Part shown: positions 1-12,667 of the stretch, piece after piece
Layout of the letters: each line of letters begins with the position of its first letter
Numbering within the stretch: the stretch's first letter is position 1
Source: Motacilla alba alba
Taxonomy: Eukaryota > Chordata > Aves > Passeriformes > Motacillidae
Length of the DNA: 64,000 bases
Direction of reading: 5' to 3'
NCBI RefSeq assembly: GCF_015832195.1
Contig: NC_052018.1
Span: forward strand, 59,023,666-59,087,665
Made by a program: the position numbers and the translations under genes
The notes under the pieces: model-generated
Told to the model about the DNA's origin: nothing
Databases searched by the model: none
The model's input: only the letters and a program-made list of their open reading frames with translations

Positions 1-2082
1 TGGGAGAAAGATCATGGAGTGGTAGCCACAGGTGCTGAGGTGTTTTCTGCTGATCTGACTTGCTGCTTTCCTCTTAGGACTGTCCAGCACCTAGGCTGAG
101 CCCAGAGTGAGGGCTGGACAGAGATGAGAATTGGTTCAGGTGGTTTCACAGGAGAATGGTTTATGAAATAAAAAACTTGTAAAGGACACTACTGTGCGTC
201 ACATTTTGGAAGGTCCTCAAGAGCTGGGGTGAGAGTTTGCCTGTGTGAAGAGCACATGGCTTGATCCCACCAATGTAGAGGTCAAAAATAAGCAGATAAC
301 AGAATGCATGTCCTGTGTTTCTGAATACCATGGAAATACAGTCCTTTATTGGGGAATTCATCAAAAATAACATTACTTTTTTGCTTCAATCCAACAGTCT
401 GATTTTACACAAGCAAAGTACTAATACTCATGCTTTGGGGAATAAAATGTGCAGAATAGTTAATCTAAAAATTCTCAGAACAGTGGATATGCTTCCTTCT
501 GTAAAAATTCCGGCTTTAAGTCCTACATATGATAAAAAGGAAGATCCCTTTTGCCATGAAGGGATTTTCCAACTGCCTAACATTTGTAAAAGCTGCTGAA
601 ATGTACCTTGACCGGAGTACATATTTTTTACTATTTATTTTAAAAGTGACTGGAAGATATGAAGAAAAACTCTGAATTTTTTATGCACAGCATGATAGAC
701 ATAAAACTTCTGTGAACAATGCTGAAGAAAATTATTAACTGTTAAAAATTATTAAATTATTAACCTTTTATTAACTGTATCTCTTGGGAGGAGGGAGTTT
801 AATCCTCCCCCCCCTCCATTTTGCCATTATATTCAGAAAAAATCACTTAGCATACTTTGAGAAAAATGTGTTACAACCCTTCCTTTTACAGTCCTAGCAC
901 TAGAATTTAATTGCTTTATCCTGCAGCAGGGATTGGCTAATCTTTCACAGTATTTCAGAGTTTCTTGGTGCCAATATGTTGCTTTCTTCAGGCTGTGTAT
1001 GTAAAAATTGTGATGATTTTGTAAGAATGACCGAGGTCTGGACATTGGAAATATCAACCATGGTGAATTTTTCATTCAGGTATCGTGTTTATTAACTCTT
1101 AAGCCCATTCAGAAAGCCCAAAATATCCTTCTGTGAATAAGCCATTTTTCATCCCTTTCTATCTCAAACACAAATCTGTCAGGTGGCAAGAATTCAGGTG
1201 GAGAATTTTCTGTATGCATCTTGCTGGTGAATGCAACTTCATTGGTGGTTTATTCTTTGCCTCAAATGATTCCAGGGTTTAGAGGGGGCAAGAAGGGTAG
1301 AAATGCTAGATATTTTCATGCTGTTAATTTATAACCCGTGAGAAAAGACCGAAAGACTGAAAGCAGTTATTGGCCAGTCTGACTTTCACATGAGTAAAGA
1401 TAATCAAGAGATATTATTACTCCTGTTTTGAGTATTACCTGTATTTTACATTCACATGACTCTTAGGGAATGCCAAGGCTCTGGTGTTAAGTCCTGATCT
1501 ACTATTTCCTGAACAGAACTTAAAACTTAGGCTGTAAGTCTTTTTACCTCTGAACAAGAGGTGTTTTGAAGCACCCATTTAGAGTGCCAGAATTGGCTGA
1601 ACTGTTGGCTACAAAAAGGTACAGCATTCTATACACTCTCTTCGCTCTGAACTAGCTCTGCCTGTGTACCCTAAAAATTACCCAGTCATATTCTGGTAAT
1701 ATTTTCCAAGGATCCATTTGGTAATTTTTGGGAACTTTTATTCTAGTTTTCAGGAAAAAAAATCAGTTGTTACCTATTCTAGGAAATATTCACTCTCCCA
1801 TGTCCCAGCTTCCTAAAATAAAGGTTTCTAGCCATGTGCTTTGGCCAAATGTCTTTTGTTTTTCTGTGTTTTGAAAACTTTTCAATGTCATTAATCGGAG
1901 CTTATTTAATCTCAAAAAATATACAGCTCTTCTATGATACAGCATCTATGTATAATGAAGGATAAAAATATAAAAAAATTATGTGGGTTTTTTATTGTAG
2001 CACCAGGAATACCATCCAAAACATAAAATACTTCTTTTTAACAGAAGAAAATAATGGAATAAATCTGGGAGAAATGTAGGTA
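1..2082. other. Non-coding AT-rich DNA, no gene seen
   Basis: No open frame here exceeds about 95 codons and none looks like a known protein. A pyrimidine run ending in AG at about 68-77 resembles a splice acceptor, but no downstream exon can be supported. Positions 730-776 hold three imperfect copies of an ATTATTAA-type word, and about 808-820 is a short C-rich run. The rest appears to be unique sequence. Confidence 0.6.
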
Positions 2083-2562
2083 GAATAGAATAGTTTGGAG
2101 GTCTGGGAAAAATTTGATCCAATGAAGGACTAATTGCAAGGCCAGGAACATTTTTAAGGTATGAAAAAATATCTACTGATTTTTTATCGTTCCAAGTTTT
2201 GCCTAATGCCTGTCATACTTTCACCATTAGTGTCAAAAAAATTTCTCTGGAACTTGTCTGTAGCCCAATACCAAATGGCAAGATCCCCTCTTAGATTTCT
2301 CTTAAAAAAGTGTAAACCAGTGAGATCTCTGTGTCTCCTTGTATACCATATGTGTCCCATCTTGGTGGCATTCCTTTAGACTTCCTCGAGTATAAGGGGG
2401 GCCAAAACTGGGCACAAGGTTCCAGATGAAGTTGTACAGATACTGAATGGAATAGACCAATAGCTTCCCTTGACCTTCTGCCTAAAATTTCTTTAATAAG
2501 TCCAATACGAAGTTAATGTTCTTCATTGCAAGACTACACTTCTGACTCATCCTTAGCTTCAT
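2083..2562 (-). mobile_element. Old CR1 LINE 3' fragment
   Basis: Read on the minus strand this is a degraded CR1 retroposon. The right half (about 2360-2560) keeps the order typical of inverted CR1: a stretch about a product whose mixture 'gggcacaaggttccag' recurs in CR1, then a region ending in the 'gactcatccttagctt' type block. The left end near 2083 has a 'tagaatagtttgg' word like the CR1 3' terminus. Divergence is high, with many indels and no open frame, so it is an old, inactive copy. The right half is assigned with more confidence than the left. Confidence 0.62.
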
Positions 2563-2925
2563 CAGTATCTTAGGTACTTTTCTGCAAAATTGTTTTCTGT
2601 TTGGCAAATGACCAGCCTGTTCTGCTTCAGGGGATTTTTCTGTTCCAGCTGCCTCTTCTGAATGGCAGACCTTCTCAATGGCATATCAAACTCTGCCTCT
2701 AAGTTAGTATTGCTTTCCAAGGATGCATTCCAAAATGATTGATTTAGTGAATCAGTGTCTTGTGTAATAACTGTTCTATAGCCACCACTTATTTTTTTTG
2801 GAAGAGTCACTTGGAATGCTTGACCTCATCTTCATGTTCTGCTCCCTGCTTCAAAACTCCTCTGATTTGTGGATATTCTCTCTGACTGCTTGCTGCAAGA
2901 ACTCCAGTTGGCTTGCCTTCTGCAG

Positions 2926-2978
2926 AAAGAAAAAAAAAACAAAAAAACCCCAAAAAAACCCAAAAAAACCACCAAACA
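2926..2978. repeat. A/C-rich low-complexity tract
   Basis: Runs of seven or more A separated by CC, CCC or CCCC. The same composition recurs at 16151-16175, 38161-38310, 44154-44184, 47351-47382 and 59147-59216, and in the T/G orientation at 24873-24925 and 63130-63252. Such tracts can be decayed poly(A) tails of retroposons or simple slippage products. No attached element is recognisable here. Confidence 0.8.
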
Positions 2979-3766
2979 GTAAGGCCTCTAAAAAAGCATC
3001 AAGGCAAGAAACATGGCTTCTGGAAAACCAAAAGACTGACAGTTGATCAACCCAGATAACGTTGATACTTCAGTAAATTGACAGTATTTCCCTACATCTG
3101 TGAACTGAGTAATTAGACAGAGAATTTTGCTACCTATCACATCTCATGTTGAAGTTTTTCAGGTATTTTTTTAATTTTTCACACTTGTATTAGATATTAT
3201 TTTATTGAGTGTTCTGATTACCTCTTAGGAACTTTGATATTACTCTGTTTTGGTCTGATCTCCCTGAAACCTGATGTCTGGCTGCCAATGCTTTATTTGT
3301 AATAGAAACAGGGGCTTGTTGCTGCTCCCTAGTTACTGTCTGCTTCCTGTAAACAGAGAGACTATAACAGAGGAAATGTTCTCTATACTGCTTCAGTTAT
3401 TTGCATTCAGGGACACAGACAGTTCAGAGGAGAGTGTATCTGAAGCTATGCCTCTGTGATTTGAACTGCTGTGTCTGAATCCCTGTAATGAGAGTAAAAT
3501 TGTTAAAAATTAAATTTCAACAGGTTCAACAGTGTGGAATCACACAATCTCTTAATATTTTGAATATTTATTAGAGAATTCTGAAATGCACTGCTAAGAC
3601 TTACTCTGAGAGACACATCAGGATGCTTCCTGGCATCTGATACTTTCTTTCAGGACCCCAGTATACTTCGTGCACCAGAAAACACATGCTTTGAATTAGA
3701 AGGAACACGTAGTTCATTCGGTTGAGTAAACTTTGCTAAGGATGTCCACTGAGCAAATGGATGTTT

Positions 3767-3805
3767 GACTTCATGCTCAGATGTCACTTCTCTGAGCATG
3801 AAGTC
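3767..3805. repeat. Perfect inverted repeat, 15-bp arms, 9-nt loop
   Basis: Arms at 3767-3781 and 3791-3805 are exact reverse complements (GACTTCATGCTCAGA and its complement) around a 9-nt loop. Pairing stops abruptly on both sides, so the stem is shorter than a normal microRNA precursor and is not the end of an obvious longer foldback transposon. Confidence 0.9.
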
Positions 3806-3900
3806 TTCTGGGTAAGTCACTTAATTGAGAGACATTATCACTAGTCAAGATTTCAAAATAAGAGAAGACATCTACTTTACTCTGTCTATGCATTGGAAGC

Positions 3901-3921
3901 CAATCCAGTAAAACTGGATTG
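3901..3921. repeat. Short perfect hairpin, 9-bp arms, 3-nt loop
   Basis: CAATCCAGT at 3901-3909 pairs with ACTGGATTG at 3913-3921 around AAA. It lies about 100 bp right of the 15-bp hairpin. No T-run follows and no gene is upstream, so it is not called a terminator. Confidence 0.85.
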
Positions 3922-6900
3922 TCAAAATTTGTGGTTCTTTTGTGCCACAGTTTGGTACTACAGGTGGATGTTTCCCTGTCATACAGTGGAACTGAAGGGA
4001 GCCATGTCTCCTGCTTTCTCAGTTTGGTCCTACATGAAATGCAAATAGAATATACAGGGGAAGTGTTGAGGGTTTCAACCCTCTTCCTATTTCATTACAT
4101 GTCTATTTTATTATATGGGTAAACTATATGGGTAGTAGCTACTTTTTTTTGGTCCAAATACTTGATTCAGTGACTGATCTAAAACTATCATATTTCTTCA
4201 GAATTGGGATCTGTTTTCAATCTAAAAGACTTAGCAGCACTGAACACAAAGTAATAAGATTTCTGTAAAACTAGGAATTGCCTTGCAGTGAGCTGAAGGC
4301 TTAAAAAGAATGAAAAGAGGAAGAAAAATGAAGAATTTGTAAAGGAAATTAGCCCCATGGTTGCTTTAGTACTTTTTTACCTTTTGCTCCACTGCATGAG
4401 GTCCATTTTGTGTGATGAGCCTGCAGAAAGGGCACAGGTGGCTGGAAATGGTGTTGCAGTTGCCGTGTGGGCATAATCAAAACTCATCACACTAACAAAG
4501 AGCCATGCCAAATGCCTCTCCAATAAGACTTAATGGCTGTGTATCTACATGGCTGACCACACTGATGACTAGAACAAACATATAATTGGGCTGTTTTATG
4601 AGGTGGAGGGTTATATTCTCTCAGTGAATTCCTGAACCATCAAATACCATTTACTAGCCTCTCATCCCCAAGTGTTTCCTTTAGTTGCTTCAAAAGTAAT
4701 CTCCTACTTTTAAGCTTTCTTTTGATACTATTTACTGTTGTAATAAAGCTAGATTACAACATTCTCAACTAGAACTCGAATGCCTACCCTTCAATGCCAA
4801 CCTCCACCTTATTTATGAGGATGAGCACTGTCCTAATCTTGTGTTCATTAAACATTGTTTGTTCCCCTATCTTTCAGCACTTGATTTTTCTGTGATTCAC
4901 AGTTCCCCACTGTAAAGAAGTCAAGAGTAGAAATAAGGCCATGAGGAAAAAAAAATTAACCTAGAAGTCATAAACAGTGGAGTGAAAGAATAGTGTTCTT
5001 GGACTATAAGGAATAATGCCAGCTGGATGAAGAGAAGGATTTGTATGGAATTCCTGCAGAAATGTCATTATTAGTGACACAAAATTGCCAGTACAGGAAT
5101 CATAATTATGATGAGTCATTTACACGGACAATTTTACCATTTTCCGCTTGGAAAGCTGTGACTGGTTTAGTTCGACAAAAATACAAAGTTAGGAACAAGA
5201 AACATAAATCATAACAAAGAAAAAAGCGAAACTGGAAAATAGTGATTCTGAGGAGGATTCTGTGCTTATCTGTGATAAAAGATAAGCCACTTAAGCTTCA
5301 GATTAAAAAAAAAAGTGATTCTTTTCTACAAAAACAGGAAAGTTTTTAACAAAATATGCATGACTTGTGCTTATTGTGCTGGTGAGCTTAATTCTGCAGT
5401 GGTGCATTCAGCATGGTTGTCCACATTTTTAAAATGACAGTGAAAGGAAGAACAGAAGAAATAGCTTAAAAATTTGTTACACAGAATATTAATGAGTTTT
5501 ATTTAGATTGTCAAAAAGAAGACTAATGAGACACAATTACAGTTTTTCTTTCTCCACAAAAGAAATTATAAAGTCCTTAAAGACAGTTAATTCTGGCAAG
5601 GAGCATATAGTTGGAGTTTGAAGCCAAATTATTTCAAATAGAAATAAAAGTTGGCTGCTCAAAAGATGGCTTCTCCATCTTCATGGATAGCTGTCTGTGA
5701 AGCAAAGCTTATTACAATATGTCCTTTCTATTTTATTATTCATTTCAACCTTTTTTTCCCAGGCAATAGTTTGTAATCCTAGCATAGTGCTGACCTCTAT
5801 TTTCTTCTAATGTATTTGTGTATTTTCAAAGGAGGAATTTTTAGCCTTACCATAAGATTTATGATGCCCAGAATTCAGCAACTGGATGGTTACTGCATGA
5901 AAATATGTACACTGTCATTTATCTTTAAACATTTTGGGAAACACTGGAGGGTGAAACATTGCATAAGTTTATTGATCCTGTCCGTTTCTATTTTCCAAAA
6001 GAGCCTGCAACAGGTTTTTAAATCATACTCAGAAAATGGTTCTGGAGACTTCGGCCATGATTTTTCCCATCATGGACTTTTCCCTTCCAAATTTATTAGC
6101 CACTGACTGTCGGGAGCTGGGAATTATAAGGATTCATAGGACAATGAACATGCTCTTGCACAAAAGTATAGACTTCTCCAATTTCACCCAACAGGAGTTA
6201 AACCAATGTAACTAACCCATGGCAGATGGTGCTGTTCATTCTATTCAACATCCAAAAGAGTTTCTCACACAGCTGGCTGCCTTGTGGTTAAGGTGAATTG
6301 GTCCCAGCACTCTGACATCATCTGTCCATCCCAGGATTTCTAGCTTACAATACCTGGAACAGTCACCGTAACAAGGACTTTAAGAAATCCCTGAATATAT
6401 TCATTTTCTCAGATAAATATAGAATGGCTATATTCAACTCACCAGAGACAACATCTCACAGTTGCTGCTGCAGCCATACAATGAAGTCTGCAGATTCTGT
6501 ATGCTCTACAGTGCATTTGTTACATCAAGATGGTTTCTGGGCAGCAGGCTACATTAGTCCCATACAAATGAGCAAGACTTGAAGCAAAATATATATGTGT
6601 GAACACCTCAGCGGAAGGTGGTGTCTATGTCAATGACACACCACAGACCTCTGTGTGGAAGCAAAGAGCTCCCCTGAAGTATTCATACATTTGCATGTAG
6701 GTGCAAATGGTGCAAAACTCATAGTAGGTAGGAACTGTGGCACAAAACTCTATTAGTTTAGAGTTAGATATTGATAATAAATCCAATCTTCGTAGTGTTT
6801 CTGCATGATCTGGATGCCAGATTCCAGGGGCCTCTTTCAGCCTGTTTAACCTTCTTTTAGCCTTCATTCTTTGGAAATGCACAAAATGTTTCAAAAGACA

Positions 6901-7119
6901 ACAGTGATGTTCATTCCCTCTCCACATTCCATTACACCTTTTCTATGACGATTCTATTATTCTCAGTGAGGAAAAGACAGCAACAAATCCTGGAAAGGGT
7001 AAGCCTGAGATTAATTTCAGCATGTGATACCTCCTGGCTTTTCTCAGAGACAGCTTCCCTCACAGCAGTGTGAGATTGAACCACCCTCACTTCTAGTTCC
7101 TTCCCTGCCAAGAAAATAA

Positions 7120-7605
7120 TAGAGCAATAGAATGGTTTGGGCTGTATGGGACTTTAAAGATCATCTAGTTCCACCCCCCTGACATGGTCAGGGGACCTTC
7201 CACTAGACCAGGTTGCTCAAAACCCATCCAGCCAGGCCTTGAACACTTTCAAGATTGGCGCGTTCACAAGTTCTCTGGGCAACCGGTTCCAGTGCTTCAC
7301 CATCCACACTTTAAAGATTTTCTTTTCAGTTTTAATCTAAATCTATCTTCTTTCAGTTTAAAGCCATTGCTCCTTGTCATATCACTGATTAACCTCATAA
7401 AAAGTCCTGTAAAAAGTCCCCCTACAGCTCTCTCTCAGCCTCATTTAGGTACTGGAAGGTGCTATAGGGTCTTACTGAAGCCTTCCCTTCTCCAGGCTGA
7501 GCAATCCCAACTTTCTCAGCCTATCCTCAAAGGAAGTGCACTTCAGCCCTTGGATCATTGTGTCTGTGTGCTGTACTCACTCCAAGAGACTCAAATGTAC
7601 AAGCT
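7120..7605 (-). mobile_element. CR1 LINE 3' end, 5'-truncated
   Basis: This is a clear avian CR1 in inverted orientation. The 3' end is on the left, with the diagnostic 'tagaatggtttggg' word at about 7129-7142, then the 'aaagatcatctagttcca' block, the 'accaggttgctcaaa' block, the 'tttcagtttaaagccattg' block and the 'ttctccaggctgagcaatccc' block near 7490-7515. It fades out near 7600. The copy carries only the 3' UTR and last part of ORF2, as usual for 5'-truncated LINE insertions. The roughly 148-codon plus-strand frame at 7184-7630 lies antisense to it and is an artefact. This is one of the less diverged CR1 copies in the window. Confidence 0.93.
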
Positions 7606-8409
7606 CACAAGTTTAGTGATACCACAGTGATCATGCATGGGGTAAACTGAGGCATCTTTGTCATACTCCAAAGGCACAAGACTTTCTAGATGAAGCAATA
7701 TCTTCTGTTACATGAAGTAACATGAACTGGGAAAAAAAGATAAACTTTTGAAAACCCAAGATTGTATCTCTTTAGGATTTGTCTGCTTTTGATTTTATTG
7801 ACTTAATAAACTGTAATAGACTGATATCTTTAACTCATCAATAGTACAATATCTGCCCTGTAAACTGCCTGTAAAAACAGGCCTGAAATAACTGAACCCA
7901 GTTCTTCCATTGTTCTCTGTTATAAACTAAATTAAAATGGAAAACCATATTTAGCAAACATTTACTTCTAATTTCTTCTGTGAAACTGAAATGAGATATA
8001 AAGACTGCTTAGGTGATTTTGTACTATGACTTGATTATTTCTTAATCTCATGGGTAGATAAGTAATTATCTTCATTATTAATTTTCAATTCCAAAATGCT
8101 GGGGCTGAACCAGCTACCTTCAAAAGGAAAATGTGTTTTAATGCTTATTTGTTTTAAAAAAGATTTTTATTCTTTAGACACTATTCTGTCATATTGGACT
8201 TGTGGTTATCATCTGTCACTGGACTAGATAAAGGGTTGTATCTTAAAAATGTTTGAAATACTGAAAATTATTTCTACTTTAAAGTTTAGTCCAATATCAG
8301 AATGGTTTCGAATGCTGTACCCATTTCTGAGAAGCTCTGCATTATTCTGAGAATTTAGTAACAGTGTCAATACTGCTTTTATGTGGTAGGAAGCAGGATA
8401 AATTCTAGA
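7606..8409. other. Non-coding AT-rich DNA
   Basis: No supported gene, RNA or repeat. Only short open frames are present. Confidence 0.55.
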
Positions 8410-9350
8410 GGTTGCTAAAATTCACAGCTTCCAAGGGGAATCTCATTATGGCATTACAGGAAACCTCTGGCTACCATGCATGGAAGAGGAACCACATATT
8501 TTTGGGAAGAGTGGTGGTTCTTCAGGAAGAGCTGGTTCTGCATTGCAGCTCAAGTGTTTGCAAGTGGTGGTGGAACAAACCCTCCTCTCCACACTACCAC
8601 CAGCCGTGGGCTATGTGCAAATCACCAACAGGATGGGACTGCTGAGGAATGCACCTTGAGCTGTTTTATTTTCCAGCATCAGTCTCATTACATGGTTATG
8701 ACAATGGGAAGATGCCATCAGCTCATATCCCAGGCAGCAGACCAAGAACTTAATGTTACAAATTACTTTAAAAGTTTTTTGACCAATCACACAAAGCAAA
8801 AGCATATTGACAGTGGTTCCATCCAACCACTATAAGCACCTGTACCTTTGGTTAAAACAATGCTTGCTGATTTTGAATACAATACATGCTTGTAAGCCTT
8901 AAACATAATGCACAGAGCTCCGTTATTAAGCTTAGAACTTCCTAATATCTCTCTAGATATACTTTTCTGTAGCTTAGGGAGTTATTCTAGACAATTCTAG
9001 TGTTAATACACAGACCATTGTTCCATTTGTCCTTACTTTTCTACTTCTTACATAATTTTTCTGCTGACCTATCTCATGGCTACCGCTTAGCTCTAATCAC
9101 AGTTCTGCTGTCTCTGAGGCCTGCCTTTTGCAGCTTTTCCAAACGCCTCTGATTTTATGGATTCCCACACACACATCTGAGTTCTGCTGCTTCCCAGGCT
9201 GTGCTGCTGCTCTGGGATGCAGCCTTGTGGCCATGACCAACCCTCTGGGAGCTGAGCTAGATTTACTGGGAGTAGCCATTTGGGTGCCACCTGGGACATC
9301 AGAGGTCAGAAACTATAAAATTAGATGCTCAGATGAAAGGAAGAGAGAAA
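8410..9350. mobile_element. Possible old LTR-retroelement block (uncertain)
   Basis: The block is GC-richer than its surroundings and has overlapping open frames on both strands: about 119 codons at 8476-8835 plus, and about 70 codons each way at 9093-9355. None looks like a known protein. The stretch near 8690-8770 resembles dispersed avian ERV-derived sequence as I remember it, and a TATAAAA word occurs near 9313. No LTR pair, primer-binding site or target duplication could be found. It could equally be unique sequence or a decayed pseudogene. Confidence 0.3.
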
Positions 9351-12300
9351 GCTAAATCTAGATTTTACGTGGTAACAGTAATCTTGAAGAGTACAGCCAC
9401 AGAAGAGAAAATGCAAGAATGTCTGACTTTTTCAACCTTTGTACAAAATCAAAATATGTAAATGTTCTTTAGAAACAGCCAAGAGGGCAACAAAACCCTA
9501 GACATAAAATGTTTGTTTAGAGACACAATATTCTAACAAACACATGTACAATAGTCTAGCTTTTAAGAGGCAAATATTTTCTTCCTGCACTACCTTTTGC
9601 AAAATGCATTTGAAGGCATTAATGCCAAATTATTCAAATATATTTATAATAATACTTGCTATTTTTAAAATAAAATTCTGAAGCAAACAAAAAATGAGTT
9701 GGTTTTTTTTTGTCCTTGATTTCAGTTTAATTTTTTCTCCTCTTGCCTGAATGTCTGCTGATCATTGTACCTGGAGGAATACTGGGTAACTGCAAAGACA
9801 TTCATGTGCAGTCATTATGTCCCCTGTTTCTATATATCTTTTTTGTATGCTTTTTGGAGAATTCTGAATGATTAATTCTACCTGTCTTGCATAAAAATGA
9901 AATGTTCCCAGTAAATCATGCTTTGAAATTGCATGTCTTTTTTTAAAATCGGAAATATATTTGACGTTCATCCAAAGAATAAAAACAAATGTTACCTAAA
10001 ATATGACTTTCTCTGAAATTAGATTTTGCTTGAAGTTTAAACACATCCAGTAAACTCCTGACACATTCTTATAGAAGTAGGATTATGTATTAAACTTAAG
10101 ATATAATAGTAAATGACAAGATTAGAATAAATTAAAATTTTCTGAGTATTCCGCTGAATTCAACATTTTCTGAGGACTCAGCTGATTTCTGTGTCTATGG
10201 ATTGATTTGGGCTCTCAAACATTTAATACTTCTCTTTGAATTGTATTAAAATTAGATATCATAGAAGAGATAACTTTCATCTCTGCCTCACAGTAAGAGA
10301 ATGTATACTTTTCTTGAATGGGTCCTTAGAAAAATAATTGCCATCATTAATTGATCTTTCAATATTTTCTAGCAGTGTCCTAGTTTTTAAGAAGCATCTT
10401 ATGTTTTCCTCTATCTTTTGATCCTGCCTTTGACAGAAATGGTCCAAATATTCATAGTAAAATGCTGATTTGCATAAATAAAAGCTTACTAGTAGTTTCA
10501 GGGCTGTCTGAGAAAGTGAAAAAAAGAGCTTTTTTAGTATTTAAGTGAGTGAGGAGAGGATTCATTAATCAAGAGAAGAGTCAGATATAAAAGACACAGA
10601 AATAGCCCACTGATGTATTTTCATTTAAAAATTCTTCCTCTTTCCAGCATATATGACTTGATGAGGACTGGTTATAAGTAACCATACAAAAATAGAAAAG
10701 TATGAAGAAATTGCAAGTGAAATTTAGAATCAAGATCACAACTGCTTAAAATTTTTTACCTTTAGAGACTTCTTACACCTCGAATAATGTATGTCAATTA
10801 CACCTAATATCTTCCTGGAAAATGCTGACAAGCAAGGAGAGACTCTTGTAAATGCAGCTTGATTTTCCAGTGGTTCCATGAATCCTCAGACTGAATCATG
10901 AATAGTTCTGCTTTCCTGAATGGACTATTCAGTCAAAGGAAGAGCATGCATGTCTTGGTTTCTTAATTCTTCAGTGTTGTTTTCCTACAACCCAGTTGTA
11001 GTCACTTAGGTAAAGCATTTAAGAAAGAGAAATAACTCATGAAAGGCCTGGGTTGCTCTTCCTGCTGACTCTGTTCTCAAGGGTTTCTCTGTCATCTTAC
11101 AGAACTCATGTTAGGACCTTGATTCAGAAGGTAGGAATCCAAACTGCCATTTTTTTATTCCCTAGTTGTTTGGGTTGGTTTTGGTGTTTTTTTTTTCCAA
11201 TAAATTAATTTCAATAACTTAATTAATAATTTTCAATAATATAATGATGTAAGATCAGGAGTGCAAATTATGATCTTTATGTAGTTAACATTTTGAAGAG
11301 CATTACTAGTAGTAGTAGTATTGGTCTGTAAAGCATTCTTTATACACATGATAAACTGAGTGTATTTTCAATAATATGTTTTAGTGGCAATAATGAAAAT
11401 AGTGTATTGATCTTGTATATTGCTTATTATATAAGAAAATAAGATGTTTTTCCCTGAGATTTTTCTTTAAATTAGGTTTTAAATCAGTTTATTATTGTTG
11501 AAAAGTAGTTTGGACAGTAAATTTGCATTTTAATTAGAACAGTAAGGGTAAACTGTCTTTTATGGGAAAAATCAATTATACTGTAGTTTAAACAGAAAGT
11601 GATATTTTTAGGCCTCCTGAACTTTAAAAAAATACATTTATATCCTTTTCATAATATGTACAAATGCCATTTTTAAAACTACTGCATATTGAAATTGAAA
11701 CAATATTCATTCTTTGCCATTTATGATAAGGAAGGTAATCTACTAAAAAAATTTAGAATGATCATGTACTGAGAAAAATGTATTTCATAGTGATGGAAAG
11801 AGAACTGAATCTTAGTATTTCAAGGAAGGATCAGGTATATTTGTATTCCATTCCATCTTACTACACTTCAGTTTTACATTAACATAATGCCTAATACAGT
11901 ACATCCACTGCATCAAAACTGATAATGTACATGTCCAATGTAATCTTAAACACTAAAATTTCTCACTTCTTTCTCGGATGGCTCTAGACATCTGCTTGGG
12001 CAGCTGATTTGTTATTCAAATATCATCTTTCATAGACGGACATGTTTTAATGAGACATGATAATGTCAGAGAACCTTAACTATTGATACTTGGATCTTCA
12101 CACACAGTTTTCAAATGTCCTTTAGCAAGATAATTGCCTGAATCCCAAACTAGGATTTGCAGACAGATACTTAGGTTTAGAAACATGTACATCAAAGCTT
12201 ATATTTTTGTTATTTCAGGTCAAAAAAAAAAGGTTGGCAATTCTGTGTTTTCTGACATAGACACCTTTCATGATTGATGGCTACTGCAGTGACTTATTAT

Positions 12301-12430
12301 TGTTGTAAAAATATCCCAGCTCCTTCTTGTGATATCTTTGAAGATTCTGTGCATGCAGCAGCACTGCTCACTAAGAAATGCGAGGAATGGAAATACTTCT
12401 TCACTAGTAAAATACCCTCATAGTGTTGGT
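9351..12430. other. Non-coding AT-rich DNA
   Basis: Strongly AT-rich, with no open frame above about 70 codons. It contains a T/G-rich run at about 11168-11197 and a short (GTA)n run at about 11307-11320. I see nothing else I can name. Confidence 0.6.
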
Positions 12431-12568
12431 TTCCTCTATTGGGATACTGTAAGGATGGCCTTGCTCTTGTTCGTGCAACAGAAGTAGGATAATGGAGTCA
12501 AGGAAGAAGCATGGTATAAGCTGACTGAAAATCAGAAACCCTTTCTCTATGAAAACAGAAGAAACTAG
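12431..12568 (+). repeat. Unrecognised dispersed repeat, copy A
   Basis: Positions 12475-12568 align without gaps to 16737-16830 (14 differences in 94 bases, about 85% by eye). A further 18-bp block upstream (12431-12448) matches 16718-16735 with two mismatches. Copy A has 26 extra bases between the blocks, where copy B has one. Read from 12497, both copies encode a matching peptide containing AWYKL and ENQK and ending ENRRN, and both stop at TAG (12566-12568 here). Copy A has an in-frame stop seven codons before AWYKL, so it is not a functional gene. I do not recognise the family. It may be the 3' end of an unnamed retroelement or of a processed pseudogene; a 19-21-base poly(A) run begins about 80 bp downstream. 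Confidence 0.7.
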
Positions 12569-12647
12569 GCAAATAAGAAAATGCCTGAAATAGTTTTAGG
12601 CTACAAAAAGTAACATCAGAGTGCTCAGGCTTTTCAAGACCTTCACA

Positions 12648-12667
12648 GAAAAAAAAAAAAAAAAAAA
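12648..12667 (+). repeat. Poly(A) run
   Basis: About 20 consecutive A. It lies roughly 80 bp downstream of repeat copy A in the same orientation and could be the tail of a retroposed sequence. No target-site duplication was identified, so this link is only an inference. Confidence 0.75.

Larger units (their letters stand above)
2563..7119. other. Non-coding DNA, mostly unique
   Basis: Open frames reach about 100 codons, with no recognisable product. The block contains an A/C-rich tract (2926-2978) and two short perfect hairpins (3767-3805 and 3901-3921), listed separately. Around 5110-5120 there is a TGAGTCA word (AP-1/Maf-type site) in an ATGATGAGTCAT context, which may be chance. I see nothing else I can name. 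Confidence 0.55.

Noticed and set aside
60..160. Splice acceptor and short exon at the window start
   Set aside because: Only a pyrimidine run plus AG; no supported reading frame or donor.
3901..3921. Rho-independent terminator
   Set aside because: The window is vertebrate-type DNA and no T-run or gene adjoins the hairpin.
7184..7630. 148-codon plus-strand frame
   Set aside because: Lies antisense to a CR1 3' end; CR1 coding sense is the other strand.
8476..8835. 119-codon plus frame as a gene
   Set aside because: No domain; overlaps another plus frame in a different phase and a minus frame; the block may be repeat-derived.
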